Positions 18,168 through 28,343 of a DNA stretch of 64,000 bases are shown here, piece by piece (positions within the stretch are counted from its first letter, which is position 1; each line of letters begins with the position of its first letter). The notes below the pieces were generated by a model. It was not told the origin of the DNA and did not search any database. It saw only the letters and a program-made list of their open reading frames with translations. Source of the stretch: Rossellomorea aquimaris (GTDB lineage Bacteria; Bacillota; Bacilli; Bacillales; Bacillaceae_B); the NCBI RefSeq assembly GCF_008180865.1, contig NZ_VTEX01000004.1, positions 186,001 to 250,000 of the forward strand. Direction: 5' to 3'. Position numbers and translations under genes: made by a program.

Positions 18168-19079
18168 TTACCTTCCTAAATAATGAATAACTTTCTTACG
18201 AGTATCCCATCGATCAGTTCCAGAAAGATCGATGACACGATTTGTTTTCTTCTTCAGTCCATCAGTCGGTCCACCAACCACCATGAGCTCATTGATCTTT
18301 AGCGATTCATTTGCCAAGGACTTTCGGTTATAGAGTCCGCATTTCTTCTCATTCGCCAAATCATACCCCACGCTTACATCTGCATCTGAATAGACTACTA
18401 CTGCCATATTAATCATTTCTTCTTCCTCCTTTTGTTGTGGTTTCGCTACAGTATCCTTTAATGGTTTGTATTTTAGTCCAAAGTATTCTAGTACTCCTTG
18501 AGCTGTCTCACTAGCCACTTCCTTTTGATAATCTTTGTTTAGCATAAGATCGGCTTCTTCTGGATGATCCATGAACCCGTTCTCAGTCAAAATTCCTACA
18601 CCTTGAAATTCTCTAGTGATATGAAGATTCTGCTCAACAATTCCCCTCCATACCTGCTTAGTACCTTTGCGGAGGTATTTACCTACGCATTCAGCTAACT
18701 TTCTAGCATGATTACTTCCAGGTTGAATATGAACGGAAATACCACTTGGATTCGAACCATAAAAAGAACCATCAAAGGCATTAAAGTGAAAGCTTACTAA
18801 TACCACTCTTACATTGGATGCTCCGTATTTACGAATGTAGTGATTGAGCAATCGATTGGCCTCATTTGTTCTTTTTGTGAGTGGAGTGTCATTTGTTCCT
18901 GGAGAAATATCATGGACAATGACCCCGTGCCTTTTCAGTTCATCTTCAAAGTACTGAGCTGTAGGTTCATTGAACTCATTTTCGCGAATCGCTCTTCCTA
19001 ATGACATAATGTATGGTGTACGCTTTCCCGGTGTATCCCACAACCCATGCCCTGCGTCTCTTAATACTACATAAATCAT
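18168..19079 (-). CDS. N-acetylmuramoyl-L-alanine amidase (endolysin)
   Basis: 303 residues. The N-terminal Amidase_3-type zinc domain (1-210) begins RDAGHGLWD and contains the conserved ENEFNEP glutamate and VLVSFHFNAF histidine. A charged linker leads to a C-terminal domain (about 225-303) resembling a cell-wall-binding type 2 repeat (VVGGPTDGL, RVIDLSGTDRWDT). It cuts the amide bond between MurNAc and the peptide stem to lyse the host. Directly downstream of holin and XhlA genes. Confidence 0.92.
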   Translation of the reverse strand: MIYVVLRDAGHGLWDTPGKRTPYIMSLGRAIRENEFNEPTAQYFEDELKRHGVIVHDISPGTNDTPLTKRTNEANRLLNHYIRKYGASNVRVVLVSFHFNAFDGSFYGSNPSGISVHIQPGSNHARKLAECVGKYLRKGTKQVWRGIVEQNLHITREFQGVGILTENGFMDHPEEADLMLNKDYQKEVASETAQGVLEYFGLKYKPLKDTVAKPQQKEEEEMINMAVVVYSDADVSVGYDLANEKKCGLYNRKSLANESLKINELMVVGGPTDGLKKKTNRVIDLSGTDRWDTRKKVIHYLGR

Positions 19080-19125
19080 ATTTATCCTCCTTTCAAATTT
19101 AAAAGAGCCACCTCTTTGGCAGCTC

Positions 19126-19362
19126 TTATTTCTTGGTCAATTCCTGCTTCTTGAGTGCATTCTTTTTTAACCGATTGCGCACATGAGTGTTTTTCCAGAC
19201 TGCATATAGGTTTAGCACTAATGATCCTGCTGCAGCTGCCATGAACACAAACGCATCAATGCTCGTCTGCGTGAACCAGTCAAAGCTGACTCCTATTGTT
19301 CCTAAAAATAAAAAGACGGAGGTAAGAAAGCCCCCTAGCAATGTAAAAATGTCTTTTTTCAT
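19126..19362 (-). CDS. Phage holin
   Basis: 78 residues from ATG at 19362 with GGGGAGA upstream; an upstream in-frame start would overlap the previous gene. Two hydrophobic segments (about 5-25 and 35-55) and a basic C-terminal tail give the usual holin layout. It makes the membrane lesions that release the amidase. Confidence 0.85.
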   Translation of the reverse strand: MKKDIFTLLGGFLTSVFLFLGTIGVSFDWFTQTSIDAFVFMAAAAGSLVLNLYAVWKNTHVRNRLKKNALKKQELTKK

Positions 19363-19378
19363 TTTTAAAATCTCCCCT

Positions 19379-19660
19379 CTATTTCTGAATAAACCCATAA
19401 AAAATAGCAATTGCTCCTCCTATAACTCCAGAGCTAATTGCCGTAATAATCGCGCCAGTAATTTTCCTTTTGATCCAAGTTGTATTTTCATCAATTTTGT
19501 TAAGTGTTTTGTTGAGTGTGGTGATCTGTTCCTCATGCCTTGTAGTTGTGCTTTTAAGGTCGCTGACTTCTTTTTCAAGTATTTTAATGTCGCTCTTCAT
19601 TTCAACAATGTCTTTTTCATAGTGGTTCATTTCATACTGTACCTCCGCCGTGTTTGACAT
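19379..19660 (-). CDS. XhlA-type hemolysin/holin-associated protein
   Basis: 93 residues: a long coiled coil (about 10-68, heptads such as MKSDIKILEKEVSDLKSTT) followed by one C-terminal membrane segment. This is the PBSX XhlA architecture; XhlA acts with the holin in lysis. It sits 16 bp upstream of the holin gene. Confidence 0.88.
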   Translation of the reverse strand: MSNTAEVQYEMNHYEKDIVEMKSDIKILEKEVSDLKSTTTRHEEQITTLNKTLNKIDENTTWIKRKITGAIITAISSGVIGGAIAIFYGFIQK

Positions 19661-19777
19661 TTCTACTGCTCCCTTCTCTATTTGTCATGAGTGGGATCAC
19701 CTCCTGCCATCCCTTGAATACTTACAAGGTCATTGGGAAATCTAAATTTATATCGATTCAACAAAGGAGAAAGCCAC

Positions 19778-19987
19778 ATGAAGAAAACATTACCTTCATT
19801 ACTATTAATGATGTTCTGTACACTCGTTCACTTTTATTTCACCCATTTAGGTCAAGAACTAAATAGAAAACGTTTCATTGTAAGTGGAATAATATTGACT
19901 TTCTTAGGATTGCTTTATTCAACTTTACAAACCACCATCATTATTAAATCTGTCAATTCATCAAAGAAACCACGATTTGAAAAATAA
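19778..19987 (+). CDS. Small membrane protein on the opposite strand
   Basis: 69 residues, ATG at 19778 behind AAAGGAGAAAG. Two hydrophobic segments (about 4-20 and 32-55) with a basic C-terminus. It is encoded against the late operon between the tail and lysis genes, which suggests expression in the lysogen. Function unknown. Confidence 0.6.
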   Translation: MKKTLPSLLLMMFCTLVHFYFTHLGQELNRKRFIVSGIILTFLGLLYSTLQTTIIIKSVNSSKKPRFEK

Positions 19988-20009
19988 AAAACCCTTTTAT
20001 GAAAAGACT

Positions 20010-20204
20010 TTAAACTAGGTCTTTATTTTCTTTAGAATTCGTTCTCCCTTGATACTTAGCAACCTCTTGGGATAAGGCAGCATTCTTCTGATGAAATTCT
20101 TGTAATTCAGCTCTTGAAAAAGCTAAATCACCTTCTAGTTGGCCAATCTTGGCTTGCAGCTGTAGAATCACCTTTTCCTCTAGTGTAAATGTTTTTTGTT
20201 CCAT
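20010..20204 (-). CDS. Small coiled-coil phage protein
   Basis: 64 residues, mostly one amphipathic helix (EEKVILQLQAKIGQLEGDL). Start ATG 20204 after AAAGGAAG. It lies between the tail-fibre gene and the lysis genes; similar small coiled-coil genes occupy this place in other Bacillus phages. Function unknown. Confidence 0.72.
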   Translation of the reverse strand: MEQKTFTLEEKVILQLQAKIGQLEGDLAFSRAELQEFHQKNAALSQEVAKYQGRTNSKENKDLV

Positions 20205-20217
20205 AAGAACTTCCTTT

Positions 20218-23200
20218 CTAATTCATGTGGCTATGCCACCCCTGTTTCAACATATTGATTTCTTTTACGGCTTCCTGTAAGACTTTCCAGAGGTAAGTAT
20301 TCATGGCATATAAGTCAATACCTAACTCATCCCCAAAATCACTTCTGACCTCTTCTGGAGCTTCTTGGGCAGATAATCCAATCCTCATTGTATGGGTTTC
20401 ATCTGTGATGAGACTATATTGTTTCGGTGTGATGTTTAAAAACTCTTGAAGAATCTCATTTTTCTCGAACTCAATTATGTTCTCTTTCAATCGCTCATCT
20501 GATACAGTCCTAAAATCTGATGCATCAATACGTGCGTATGCAGTGTTTGCTCTATTTCGTATTTGTGCTGCAGGTGTTGAACCGTTTAAGCCTTGGATGG
20601 TTGTTTCGCCAAGTACAAAAGCCATGTGACCATAATCTTCAAATTTCTTATAGATCTCAACACCAATGATGTCGTCAAAGTAGAAATACATTGAACCTCT
20701 TCTATTACCGGTTGACGATCCGTTTTGATAAATATAGTTTCCATTACCGGCTTTCCACCTTGCATGTCCACTAGATGGATCTATCTCGACACCATTAGGG
20801 AAAACTAAAGATCCTGCGTATAGTTTTGAATTTCCATTAGCTTTATAACTCGAATCGGAAACAAAATGCCAAGCGTTTGCCCCATCATCGTGCCATAAAT
20901 GGTCAGTATTTGTACCACTTCCTGAAGCAATTAAAGCATTGTTATTAAAATAGATGTCACTTCCCGATACAACCCTTTCTAACGCCTCAATATTTCCTCT
21001 AGAAATAATACTGTCAGCAGAAAATGGACCACCTTTTAAATCCATTGACCTAGCACTTACATTAAATCTTGTTAAATAATCTACTCCTCCACCGTCTTTA
21101 CGATGATAGATTGTTAACCCTCCGGCCCATCCTTCAAAAGCCATAATACCGTCCGTGTAAAAAGTATTTCCACCATCGGCTGTATTGTTATATTGAAGTC
21201 CAAAAATAGTTGGGGACCCTGACTCATTGTTTAATGGACCAACCTCCATTTGAGAGGAGTTTAGCTTTCCTGAGAAGCTTCCTGTTGCTCCGTTTAGATG
21301 TCCTGAAAATGATACATTACCAGAACCATCAACCTCGAACTGATTATTTATGTTTAAACCATTCAAAGATTTGATCATATTTGCTTCTAGCCAATCAACA
21401 CCAAACGTGGTGTGTTCATCCACCACATTAGGACCTCTTGAACCAGAAGGAGAAAAGAATATGTCATATATCTGATAACTTGATTTACTTGAGGAACCAG
21501 AAAACATCGCTGAGAAACTAATATCTGGACTCTTACTTATAGTTCTTTTAAGGTTTCCATTATGATAATACTTAACGGTTTCTCCATCATAAATAATGAC
21601 GAAACTGTCGCCTGCCGAGTAAGATCCGTGATCAATGGAATTTCCACCATTATATCTGGTCTCAAATGTCCCACCATTTTTTAGATAAAACATATGATCC
21701 ATGTTGTAATAGTAATAGTTTGCTGTATCCGCTGAGGAATCGATCCCAAACATAATTGAATTATTTGTTTGGGCAGGTTTAAAGCTTAAGAAACACCCAC
21801 CAACATAACTTTCAATTGAATAAGCACCTTCATACCAGGATGTTCCACCTTCTTTATAAATCCTTCCTTGAGCATCGACTTTTCCATACGCTGAAGTTAC
21901 CCAATTCAACTTCAATCCTGGCTCCCCCTGCTCTCCCCCAGGTCCTGTCGGTCCAGTAGGACCACGATCCCCTGTATCTCCTTTGTCCCCTTTAATTAGT
22001 ACCCATGTATACCTTGAAGGGTCTGTTGAATCAGCAGAAGTAAAATCTGTATAGGTGCCTATATATTGTCTACCTGAAGCACTTGTGGTAGAAAATCCAC
22101 TTGTTCCAGTAGAATTATTCGCCCAAGCTGTATGAAAGTATGGGGTCTGTCCATTTGAGCCTGGTGGTCCTTGAATGCCTTGTGATCCGTCAGCTCCTTT
22201 AATTAAGGACCATTTATAGATTGAAGGATTCACGCTATCGGTAGATGAAAAGTCAGTGTACATACCAATATAGGTTTTACCATTAGATTCACTTACTGAG
22301 AATCCACTTGTACCCGTGGAATTATTCGCATAAGCTATGTGAGTGTAAGACGTTCTCCCGTCAGCTCCTGTGGCTCCTTTAATCCCCTGGTCTCCCTTAG
22401 GTCCTTGGATGCCTTGCAGTCCAGTAGGTCCTTGAGGTCCAATTTCACCTTTATCCCCCTTTTCACCTTTGACTAGAACCCATTTATAGTCTGTAGGATC
22501 ATTACTCTCCACTTCAGTCGATTGATTAGGAGATAGACCAACATACTTTTTGCCAGTGGGATTGTTACTCATACCATTTCCACTAGCATCATCAGCATAC
22601 TTAATCCATGTATATGTCGGTTGCCCCTCTTCGCCCGGCGGTCCCGGAACACCTTGGTCTCCTTTTAGCAACATCCATTCATAATCCGTCGGATCCATAG
22701 AAGGGGTCTCTTCCGTTTTATTGTAGGCAAAACCAACATACGCTTTCCCTAGCGGAGAAGGTGAGATTCCTTCACCATTTTGATTATCCGCATACATGAC
22801 CCATGTATATAAGCTTCCTCCTGTAGGAACCCACTTCCTCATTTCAGGATTCCATGTATGCGCAATTTCCACAGTTCCTCCTGTTTTTATCCAAATAATA
22901 TTGCTCTTCCCTTCTGGGGGAGTTGGTGATTTAAAGACCTTTGTCGCATAAAGATCCTGCAAGTCTCTCCAAACGCGAAATACATCTTCTTTTTTATACT
23001 CAATGACTTCACCCAATTTATATTTCTTCTTGGACTTATCAAAGATAGACCGGTCAACAAAAATAACCCTCGAATCTAAATACATCGGAGGGTTGAACTT
23101 CTCATCTTTAATTTTGGCTGAATCGCCTAAATGGACCACTTCGTGATCGTAACCAAAAATATGATCTAGGGAAGCTCCTTCTGCTTCATACTCGACAGCT

Positions 23201-24027
23201 GCAGTGATTCTCTTTTTAAGTTCCGCTTCGCCGAGTTGCGTAAGACGTTCCTCCGTCATTTCTGTGTCAGTAGATTGAGGTTCATATACTTCTACAAGAT
23301 GCTGCCCCTGCCAATTCCAGTTCTGAAAGGCTGCCGCATCAGTGACAGTAACCTTTAATTGGGTGCCGTCTTCCCTTTCAGGTCCTAAGCAAATCAGTGC
23401 AGTGACTACTCGCTTGGCCAATAGTCTACGTTTAATACCAAGAAGATCTTTACCCTCCACGATTTCTTTTCCAGAGTCTTGGCCAACCCTTTTAACAATA
23501 TCTACATATCTACCTGTTACCTTATTTCCTGATATCGTGACTCTGAACCGAATCTCACAATCAAATAAAGAAGCAATGGCTTTTAACGCATCGTAAGCAT
23601 CCAGGTCTTTATCAATGATCCACTTACGAATGCCACTATATTCGGTAATTCCTAATTCCCACCCCTTTATTCCCTCAAGGACAAATTCACCGGCAGATTC
23701 TACAGTTTGGCCATCCCTTACTTGTGGATGAATGGTTTTTAGTTTTCGAAGGTCGTAGTATGAAGCGTCTGAATATATTTCTACCTCTCCCTGTTTAGTT
23801 AAGTCGATTTTCTCATATACAATGAATTCTCTGTAATCCCCTTCGTCAGCCGGGATGAGGAGTCGGGATCTCCCTTGTATCTTATCAAGATCTTCTTCTG
23901 TTACCGGTGCAATAAATTCGTATTTCTCATCATTATCAAGAGAACTCTGATGGCTGTCATAGGAGACACTAGTAATCCAACCCACAATTTCACTGTTTTG
24001 ATGATCGAGTATGTGTATGATACTCAT
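20218..24027 (-). CDS. Tail-associated lysin/fibre: prophage endopeptidase tail, collagen-like repeats and S74 chaperone domain
   Basis: 1269 residues from ATG at 24027 (GGAGGG upstream; its ATG overlaps the stop of the previous gene as ATGA). The N-terminus (1-370) is of the phage endopeptidase-tail (Tal) type. Residues about 390-720 hold four alternating copies of a Y-W-x-YA...PTDYxWxLxKG module and Gly-X-Y collagen-like stretches. A lectin-like middle follows, and the C-terminus has SDERLKENI, the mark of the self-cleaving intramolecular chaperone of tail spikes (peptidase S74). It should form the tail tip and receptor-binding fibre, with the chaperone removed after trimerisation. Confidence 0.9.
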   Translation of the reverse strand: MSIIHILDHQNSEIVGWITSVSYDSHQSSLDNDEKYEFIAPVTEEDLDKIQGRSRLLIPADEGDYREFIVYEKIDLTKQGEVEIYSDASYYDLRKLKTIHPQVRDGQTVESAGEFVLEGIKGWELGITEYSGIRKWIIDKDLDAYDALKAIASLFDCEIRFRVTISGNKVTGRYVDIVKRVGQDSGKEIVEGKDLLGIKRRLLAKRVVTALICLGPEREDGTQLKVTVTDAAAFQNWNWQGQHLVEVYEPQSTDTEMTEERLTQLGEAELKKRITAAVEYEAEGASLDHIFGYDHEVVHLGDSAKIKDEKFNPPMYLDSRVIFVDRSIFDKSKKKYKLGEVIEYKKEDVFRVWRDLQDLYATKVFKSPTPPEGKSNIIWIKTGGTVEIAHTWNPEMRKWVPTGGSLYTWVMYADNQNGEGISPSPLGKAYVGFAYNKTEETPSMDPTDYEWMLLKGDQGVPGPPGEEGQPTYTWIKYADDASGNGMSNNPTGKKYVGLSPNQSTEVESNDPTDYKWVLVKGEKGDKGEIGPQGPTGLQGIQGPKGDQGIKGATGADGRTSYTHIAYANNSTGTSGFSVSESNGKTYIGMYTDFSSTDSVNPSIYKWSLIKGADGSQGIQGPPGSNGQTPYFHTAWANNSTGTSGFSTTSASGRQYIGTYTDFTSADSTDPSRYTWVLIKGDKGDTGDRGPTGPTGPGGEQGEPGLKLNWVTSAYGKVDAQGRIYKEGGTSWYEGAYSIESYVGGCFLSFKPAQTNNSIMFGIDSSADTANYYYYNMDHMFYLKNGGTFETRYNGGNSIDHGSYSAGDSFVIIYDGETVKYYHNGNLKRTISKSPDISFSAMFSGSSSKSSYQIYDIFFSPSGSRGPNVVDEHTTFGVDWLEANMIKSLNGLNINNQFEVDGSGNVSFSGHLNGATGSFSGKLNSSQMEVGPLNNESGSPTIFGLQYNNTADGGNTFYTDGIMAFEGWAGGLTIYHRKDGGGVDYLTRFNVSARSMDLKGGPFSADSIISRGNIEALERVVSGSDIYFNNNALIASGSGTNTDHLWHDDGANAWHFVSDSSYKANGNSKLYAGSLVFPNGVEIDPSSGHARWKAGNGNYIYQNGSSTGNRRGSMYFYFDDIIGVEIYKKFEDYGHMAFVLGETTIQGLNGSTPAAQIRNRANTAYARIDASDFRTVSDERLKENIIEFEKNEILQEFLNITPKQYSLITDETHTMRIGLSAQEAPEEVRSDFGDELGIDLYAMNTYLWKVLQEAVKEINMLKQGWHSHMN

Positions 24028-25520
24028 TGAAAAGCATCCCTCCATATTGCCTGGACTTCCGAAACCACATTAGAAGGATTAATCACAAAAACGTTATCAC
24101 CTTCCTGCAGATGAAAGAAACGCGCTCCAAAATCTTTACCGGTGAATGGATCACCATTTTTATAAATCTTAGATTCTTTATGATTAAACTCAAATACATC
24201 CCCAGCTTCTCCAATGTATGGGATTCCTTCAGGCTCAGTATTAATCTTGTACACTTCAATTAAGCGAATTCTTGCTTTTGACGGTGCAGGAAAATTACTA
24301 TGTGTTCCTATGTGCATTCCAACCGCAGCTAAGTCCTGTTGAAACTCGTTGTTCAAATCGTTAAAACTGAATGTTTGTTTATGCCTGGTGTAATTTGAAC
24401 CGTCTTCACGTAACCCTTGCTGCGCAATAGAGAATTTAAAATCGGTCCCCTCTTTCTCTAAGTCCATATATCCAAAGAAGTCTGAATAGGTCCAATCCAT
24501 TGAGACGATGTATTTTGAGTTTGCTCCATTCCTTAGGTTGATTTCCACATCAACACCGCCAGTGGACTTCCGAAGGACGACCGATACCTTCCCTATTACC
24601 TGACTGGAGGCATTCAGTAAATAGACTTCCGTACGGGCTCGCTGGGAAGGATTATTACCCACATTAAAAAATGCCCTGATCAGATAATCAGAAGCAGTTT
24701 CTAATGTGGAACGAGACTTGGTAGGTCCATGCCAAGAAGTACCTGACCCATATGCTGAAGCGTAATAATCAAGACCGTCCGCATTCATGGTGCCTGAATT
24801 GGTTCCTCCGTCAGGTGCAAACAATGCATTGGCCCAGCCTGTCATATTTTCTCCATTTGTTTTTAATATCTTAGTGTACTTTTGAAATGGTGTTTGATCC
24901 ACACTCACAGGACGACCAATCCGCATGTAGTTTTCATCTCCAATGATGTCAAGGTAAGTTGTTGACTGAGAAAGAACAAATCGAAATGTTGGTGGAGTAG
25001 GCACTGTACCCCCATTATGCAGCGTAATCGGACTGGCTAAGTTTGTGAAAATGGGATCTTTTAATCTGCCATATTTATTTGGATCAGAGCAGAAGAAAGT
25101 GATACTCCCAATTAATATATTTGAATTCTCTTCTGGTACATCGTTTGAGGATAGGGTTGCATTGAAAGTAGCATCTTCATCTGTAAATAGTAGCTCTTTT
25201 TTTGAACCTTTTAGCAAGGCATTTAATCGGTTATACCTTTGACGGAATCCTTCATTTGTAGTGTCAGAAATCTTATATTTAATCGTGATTTCTTTTTCTT
25301 TACTAGTCACTTCACTCGATTCCATAAGCCCTTCTCTTCCAGGGATTTCAAACGCATTGATCCGATTACTCAGGTTACTTCTTCCCGAGACTGTTAGAGT
25401 TGTAAAACTACCTAAATGATCTGATAAAACTTCATCAAGATTGGTTCCATTAAAAATAGTCTGGATGGATAGAGAGGTACTTAAAGTACCAGGCTCTGAA
25501 AAATCTACAAACTCATACAT
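24024..25520 (-). CDS. Distal tail protein (Dit, siphovirus tail family)
   Basis: 498 residues. The first 200 residues fit the siphovirus Dit/'phage tail family' fold (FEIPGREGLMESSEVTSKEK, then an insertion and the IGRPV strand). The middle (about 215-430) is an inserted carbohydrate-binding-like beta domain, so this is an 'evolved' Dit that may add host binding. It joins the tail tube to the tip; position between tape measure and Tal is canonical. Confidence 0.88.
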   Translation of the reverse strand: MYEFVDFSEPGTLSTSLSIQTIFNGTNLDEVLSDHLGSFTTLTVSGRSNLSNRINAFEIPGREGLMESSEVTSKEKEITIKYKISDTTNEGFRQRYNRLNALLKGSKKELLFTDEDATFNATLSSNDVPEENSNILIGSITFFCSDPNKYGRLKDPIFTNLASPITLHNGGTVPTPPTFRFVLSQSTTYLDIIGDENYMRIGRPVSVDQTPFQKYTKILKTNGENMTGWANALFAPDGGTNSGTMNADGLDYYASAYGSGTSWHGPTKSRSTLETASDYLIRAFFNVGNNPSQRARTEVYLLNASSQVIGKVSVVLRKSTGGVDVEINLRNGANSKYIVSMDWTYSDFFGYMDLEKEGTDFKFSIAQQGLREDGSNYTRHKQTFSFNDLNNEFQQDLAAVGMHIGTHSNFPAPSKARIRLIEVYKINTEPEGIPYIGEAGDVFEFNHKESKIYKNGDPFTGKDFGARFFHLQEGDNVFVINPSNVVSEVQAIWRDAFQ

Positions 25521-25532
25521 AAAGTACCTCCT

Positions 25533-27974
25533 TTAACTTTGAAAATGTACGTTTCTATCTTGCACTTCTGTAATATCTTCTACAAAAGCTTTGAATGCTT
25601 TCCTACCTAACTGCAGGTTTATTTGAGCAGGTTGTTTATTTGTGACTTGAACTTCTGCATTTATTGCGCTTTTCACCTGAGTAGTGCTATTCTTTTTCAG
25701 TCCTCTTAAACCTGTTCTGATTCGTGAGCGATTGACAGATAGACTAGGGTTAAAAGCTTCTTTCACACCACCTGCAAGTTTTGTCGTTGCTCTTACAAGT
25801 GGAGCTTTCGCTTTTTCAATGGATGTTTTAATGGGCCCTTTAAAATCCATTCTATGAATATCACTCAAAGGTCCTCTTTTTGCAGGAGAAAATGGCCAGA
25901 AATCACGGACAGCACCAACTATATTTTCAACTGTTCCCAGGATCTTTCCCTTCATTGCTGACAAGCCATCAATAGCACTTTGAATGATCGCTTTACCAGA
26001 TTCATAGAGGTCAATGCTATTAAAATAGCTTAATATGTTACTCCAAATAGCTTTAATAATCGTCCAAGTTGCAGACATTTTTTCATTCACTGTATTTTTC
26101 AAAGCTCCAAACTTATCTGACACCCAATTTTTGATTTTACTTGATATGTCTTTAATCCAATTCCAAACTGCAGACCAAATTTTCACTGTCCATTTTTTGA
26201 CTTTATCCCAGTTTGCAATGATTAACACCACTAACCCGACTACCGCAGCAATCACCCATCCAACCGGTCCTAAGGCAATAAACCAGGCTGCAGCCATCCT
26301 GGCAGCATGAAATAATGCTTGAATTCCCATCCATGCCCACTTTGCAACGAAGATAGCTGAAGTTGCTACCACCTTAGACAATGCAATCACCATGTTTTTA
26401 CCTGTTGCAAGTAGCCAAGCCGCTGCTATTCTAGCACCTTGTATTAGTGCCTGTGCCCCCATCAAGGTCCACCTGGCAATAAAGATGGCTGATTGAACAA
26501 TAAACTGAGCGACAGTAGTGACTACTGATAAAATGAATTGAGCTAAAGACTTTATCATCATCTGAATGCCTGTAACTAAACCGGCTCGCATCATTCCTGT
26601 TTTAAGCCATATAAATGTAGCCATACCACCGAAAGCTGTTCTAACTAGTATGATAAGAGGTGTTAAAGATAACAAAACTCCACTTAGTGACAAGATCATG
26701 GTAATGACTTTAGCAATCAATGGATTAGCCTTCATCATTTCTGAAGACCAACTTAAAAACCCGTTAACTATATCAAGGATTTTTGAACCTAGAGGGGCCA
26801 TACCAATTCCCAGCTGTACTAAAAAGTTAGTGATATTACCTATTAGTGCCATTACCTTTGGTCCGTTTTCTCTGACATACTGAATAAAGTTCTGAAATCC
26901 TTTTGATTCGTCTAATGTAGCAGACCACCTAGCAAACTTATCTGTTAAGCCGACCAGTCCACCCTGCATATCAATAGATAATGGTGTAAATGCAACCATT
27001 AGATTCATAATTCCTCGCATAGTATTCCCGAATGATTTTCCTAGAGCTACCATCGCTGGACCTGCATTTTTGTTTAAAAAGCTAATGAATTCCTTAAACT
27101 CTTTTGTTTCTATTGATTGCCCCAGACTTTTAGATAATATGTCCACTCCGCTAATGGCTTCGTCAAATGCAGGTTTTAATTTTTGAAGTAACGACTGTAC
27201 CTGATTTAAGCTCCGGATAAAAATGTCCATTACAGGCTTTTCAAATTGCTTCGTAAACTTCCCCCAAAACTTACTGAAAGATTGGAGTGCTTTTAAGCCT
27301 CTTTGTTGCTCATTTGATAAACTCGCCTGGGCTCTCTCAATCTCTTTTAGTATTTCGGCTCTTTTTTCTAAATCAGTGGTGTTAGCTAGCTCGTTTCGTA
27401 AATCTTTAATCGTCTTGTTAACTTCGAATACATCATTTAAAGCTGAAGTAGCCACAGTCCCAAATAAAATAGCACCAGTTCCAGCTGCCGCAAATGAAGT
27501 AGTCAAGCCTCCAAGAGCACCAGCCAAACTTGTAATTAGAGGTACTAATGCAGGAAGTGCAGCTAGAGATCCACCTCTAAAGAAATTACCTGTAACGGTT
27601 CCAACAGAATTAATCGTCTTTGCTATACGATCTATTCTTTGTTGGAATTTATCTACACGAGCCTCCACTCGGATGATGATTTTATCTCGAGCAATTGCTT
27701 TTGCCTTTGCCTGTAAATTGCTGATCTTCTTAAAGAAGCTAACTGTATTCGCGTCCACTTCTTTTTTCACTTTGCCTTTAGTGAATCTATCCATCATTTT
27801 CTTTGCATTTTTTATGTTACGTTTCAGTGGCTGAATATCAGCATCTAATGTGGTATCTTCTACACTCTCTGAATCTCTTTTGAACTTTTCAGTTATGTCT
27901 CTTGCCTTCTGAATAGCCTTCCTGAACTTCGTAACATTCGCTTTTAATTCAGCTTCTACAGAGTAGTTAGACAT
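25533..27974 (-). CDS. Tail tape measure protein
   Basis: 813 residues from ATG at 27974 (MSNYSVEAELKANVTKF), which has AAAGGGGTGA upstream; the frame is open further but without a good start. Long helical N-terminal part, several hydrophobic segments in the middle (for example GWVIAAVVGLVVLIIANW) and repeated Trp-rich helices are typical. It sets tail length and is ejected into the host. By the usual 0.15 nm per residue it implies a tail of about 120 nm. Confidence 0.93.
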   Translation of the reverse strand: MSNYSVEAELKANVTKFRKAIQKARDITEKFKRDSESVEDTTLDADIQPLKRNIKNAKKMMDRFTKGKVKKEVDANTVSFFKKISNLQAKAKAIARDKIIIRVEARVDKFQQRIDRIAKTINSVGTVTGNFFRGGSLAALPALVPLITSLAGALGGLTTSFAAAGTGAILFGTVATSALNDVFEVNKTIKDLRNELANTTDLEKRAEILKEIERAQASLSNEQQRGLKALQSFSKFWGKFTKQFEKPVMDIFIRSLNQVQSLLQKLKPAFDEAISGVDILSKSLGQSIETKEFKEFISFLNKNAGPAMVALGKSFGNTMRGIMNLMVAFTPLSIDMQGGLVGLTDKFARWSATLDESKGFQNFIQYVRENGPKVMALIGNITNFLVQLGIGMAPLGSKILDIVNGFLSWSSEMMKANPLIAKVITMILSLSGVLLSLTPLIILVRTAFGGMATFIWLKTGMMRAGLVTGIQMMIKSLAQFILSVVTTVAQFIVQSAIFIARWTLMGAQALIQGARIAAAWLLATGKNMVIALSKVVATSAIFVAKWAWMGIQALFHAARMAAAWFIALGPVGWVIAAVVGLVVLIIANWDKVKKWTVKIWSAVWNWIKDISSKIKNWVSDKFGALKNTVNEKMSATWTIIKAIWSNILSYFNSIDLYESGKAIIQSAIDGLSAMKGKILGTVENIVGAVRDFWPFSPAKRGPLSDIHRMDFKGPIKTSIEKAKAPLVRATTKLAGGVKEAFNPSLSVNRSRIRTGLRGLKKNSTTQVKSAINAEVQVTNKQPAQINLQLGRKAFKAFVEDITEVQDRNVHFQS

Positions 27975-27978
27975 ATAT

Positions 27979-28275
27979 TCACCCCTTTCTAGAATTTCGT
28001 TGAAGAGCAATTTGCGCAGGGGATAATTTTTTTGTAGGCTTATTGGTACTTTGTACAATAAATCCTTGATCAACAGTTTTTAATGCTTCCTCATAGTCAA
28101 AAAAGTCGTTGAAATCTTTGAATGCATATTCTTCTTTTGGTTTCTTCTCGGTCCCTTTATTGACTTTCGCTTCAGCGTTCCGAATGAGAAAAGCAAGTTT
28201 ATGCAGTTTGTATTCCTCATCTATTTCTTTATACTCTTGGGCATACCTTTTAAAATGGAACTCACTTAATGTCAT
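27979..28275 (-). CDS. Tail assembly chaperone, frameshifted C-terminal part
   Basis: 98 residues from the first ATG, but the frame is open upstream without start codon as far as the run of A at 28368-28373 in the preceding gene. Reading from there gives SEQNDRGLTYNEVVIYALRK and on into this frame. It is therefore best read as the T part of a gpG-gpGT chaperone pair made by -1 frameshifting, not as an independent gene. Directly precedes the tape measure gene, as expected. Confidence 0.8.
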   Translation of the reverse strand: MTLSEFHFKRYAQEYKEIDEEYKLHKLAFLIRNAEAKVNKGTEKKPKEEYAFKDFNDFFDYEEALKTVDQGFIVQSTNKPTKKLSPAQIALQRNSRKG

Positions 28276-28343
28276 CTCTTCAACATCAACTAATCGCTCT
28301 ATACCAAGTTTTCGAAGTGCATATATAACTACTTCGTTATAGG

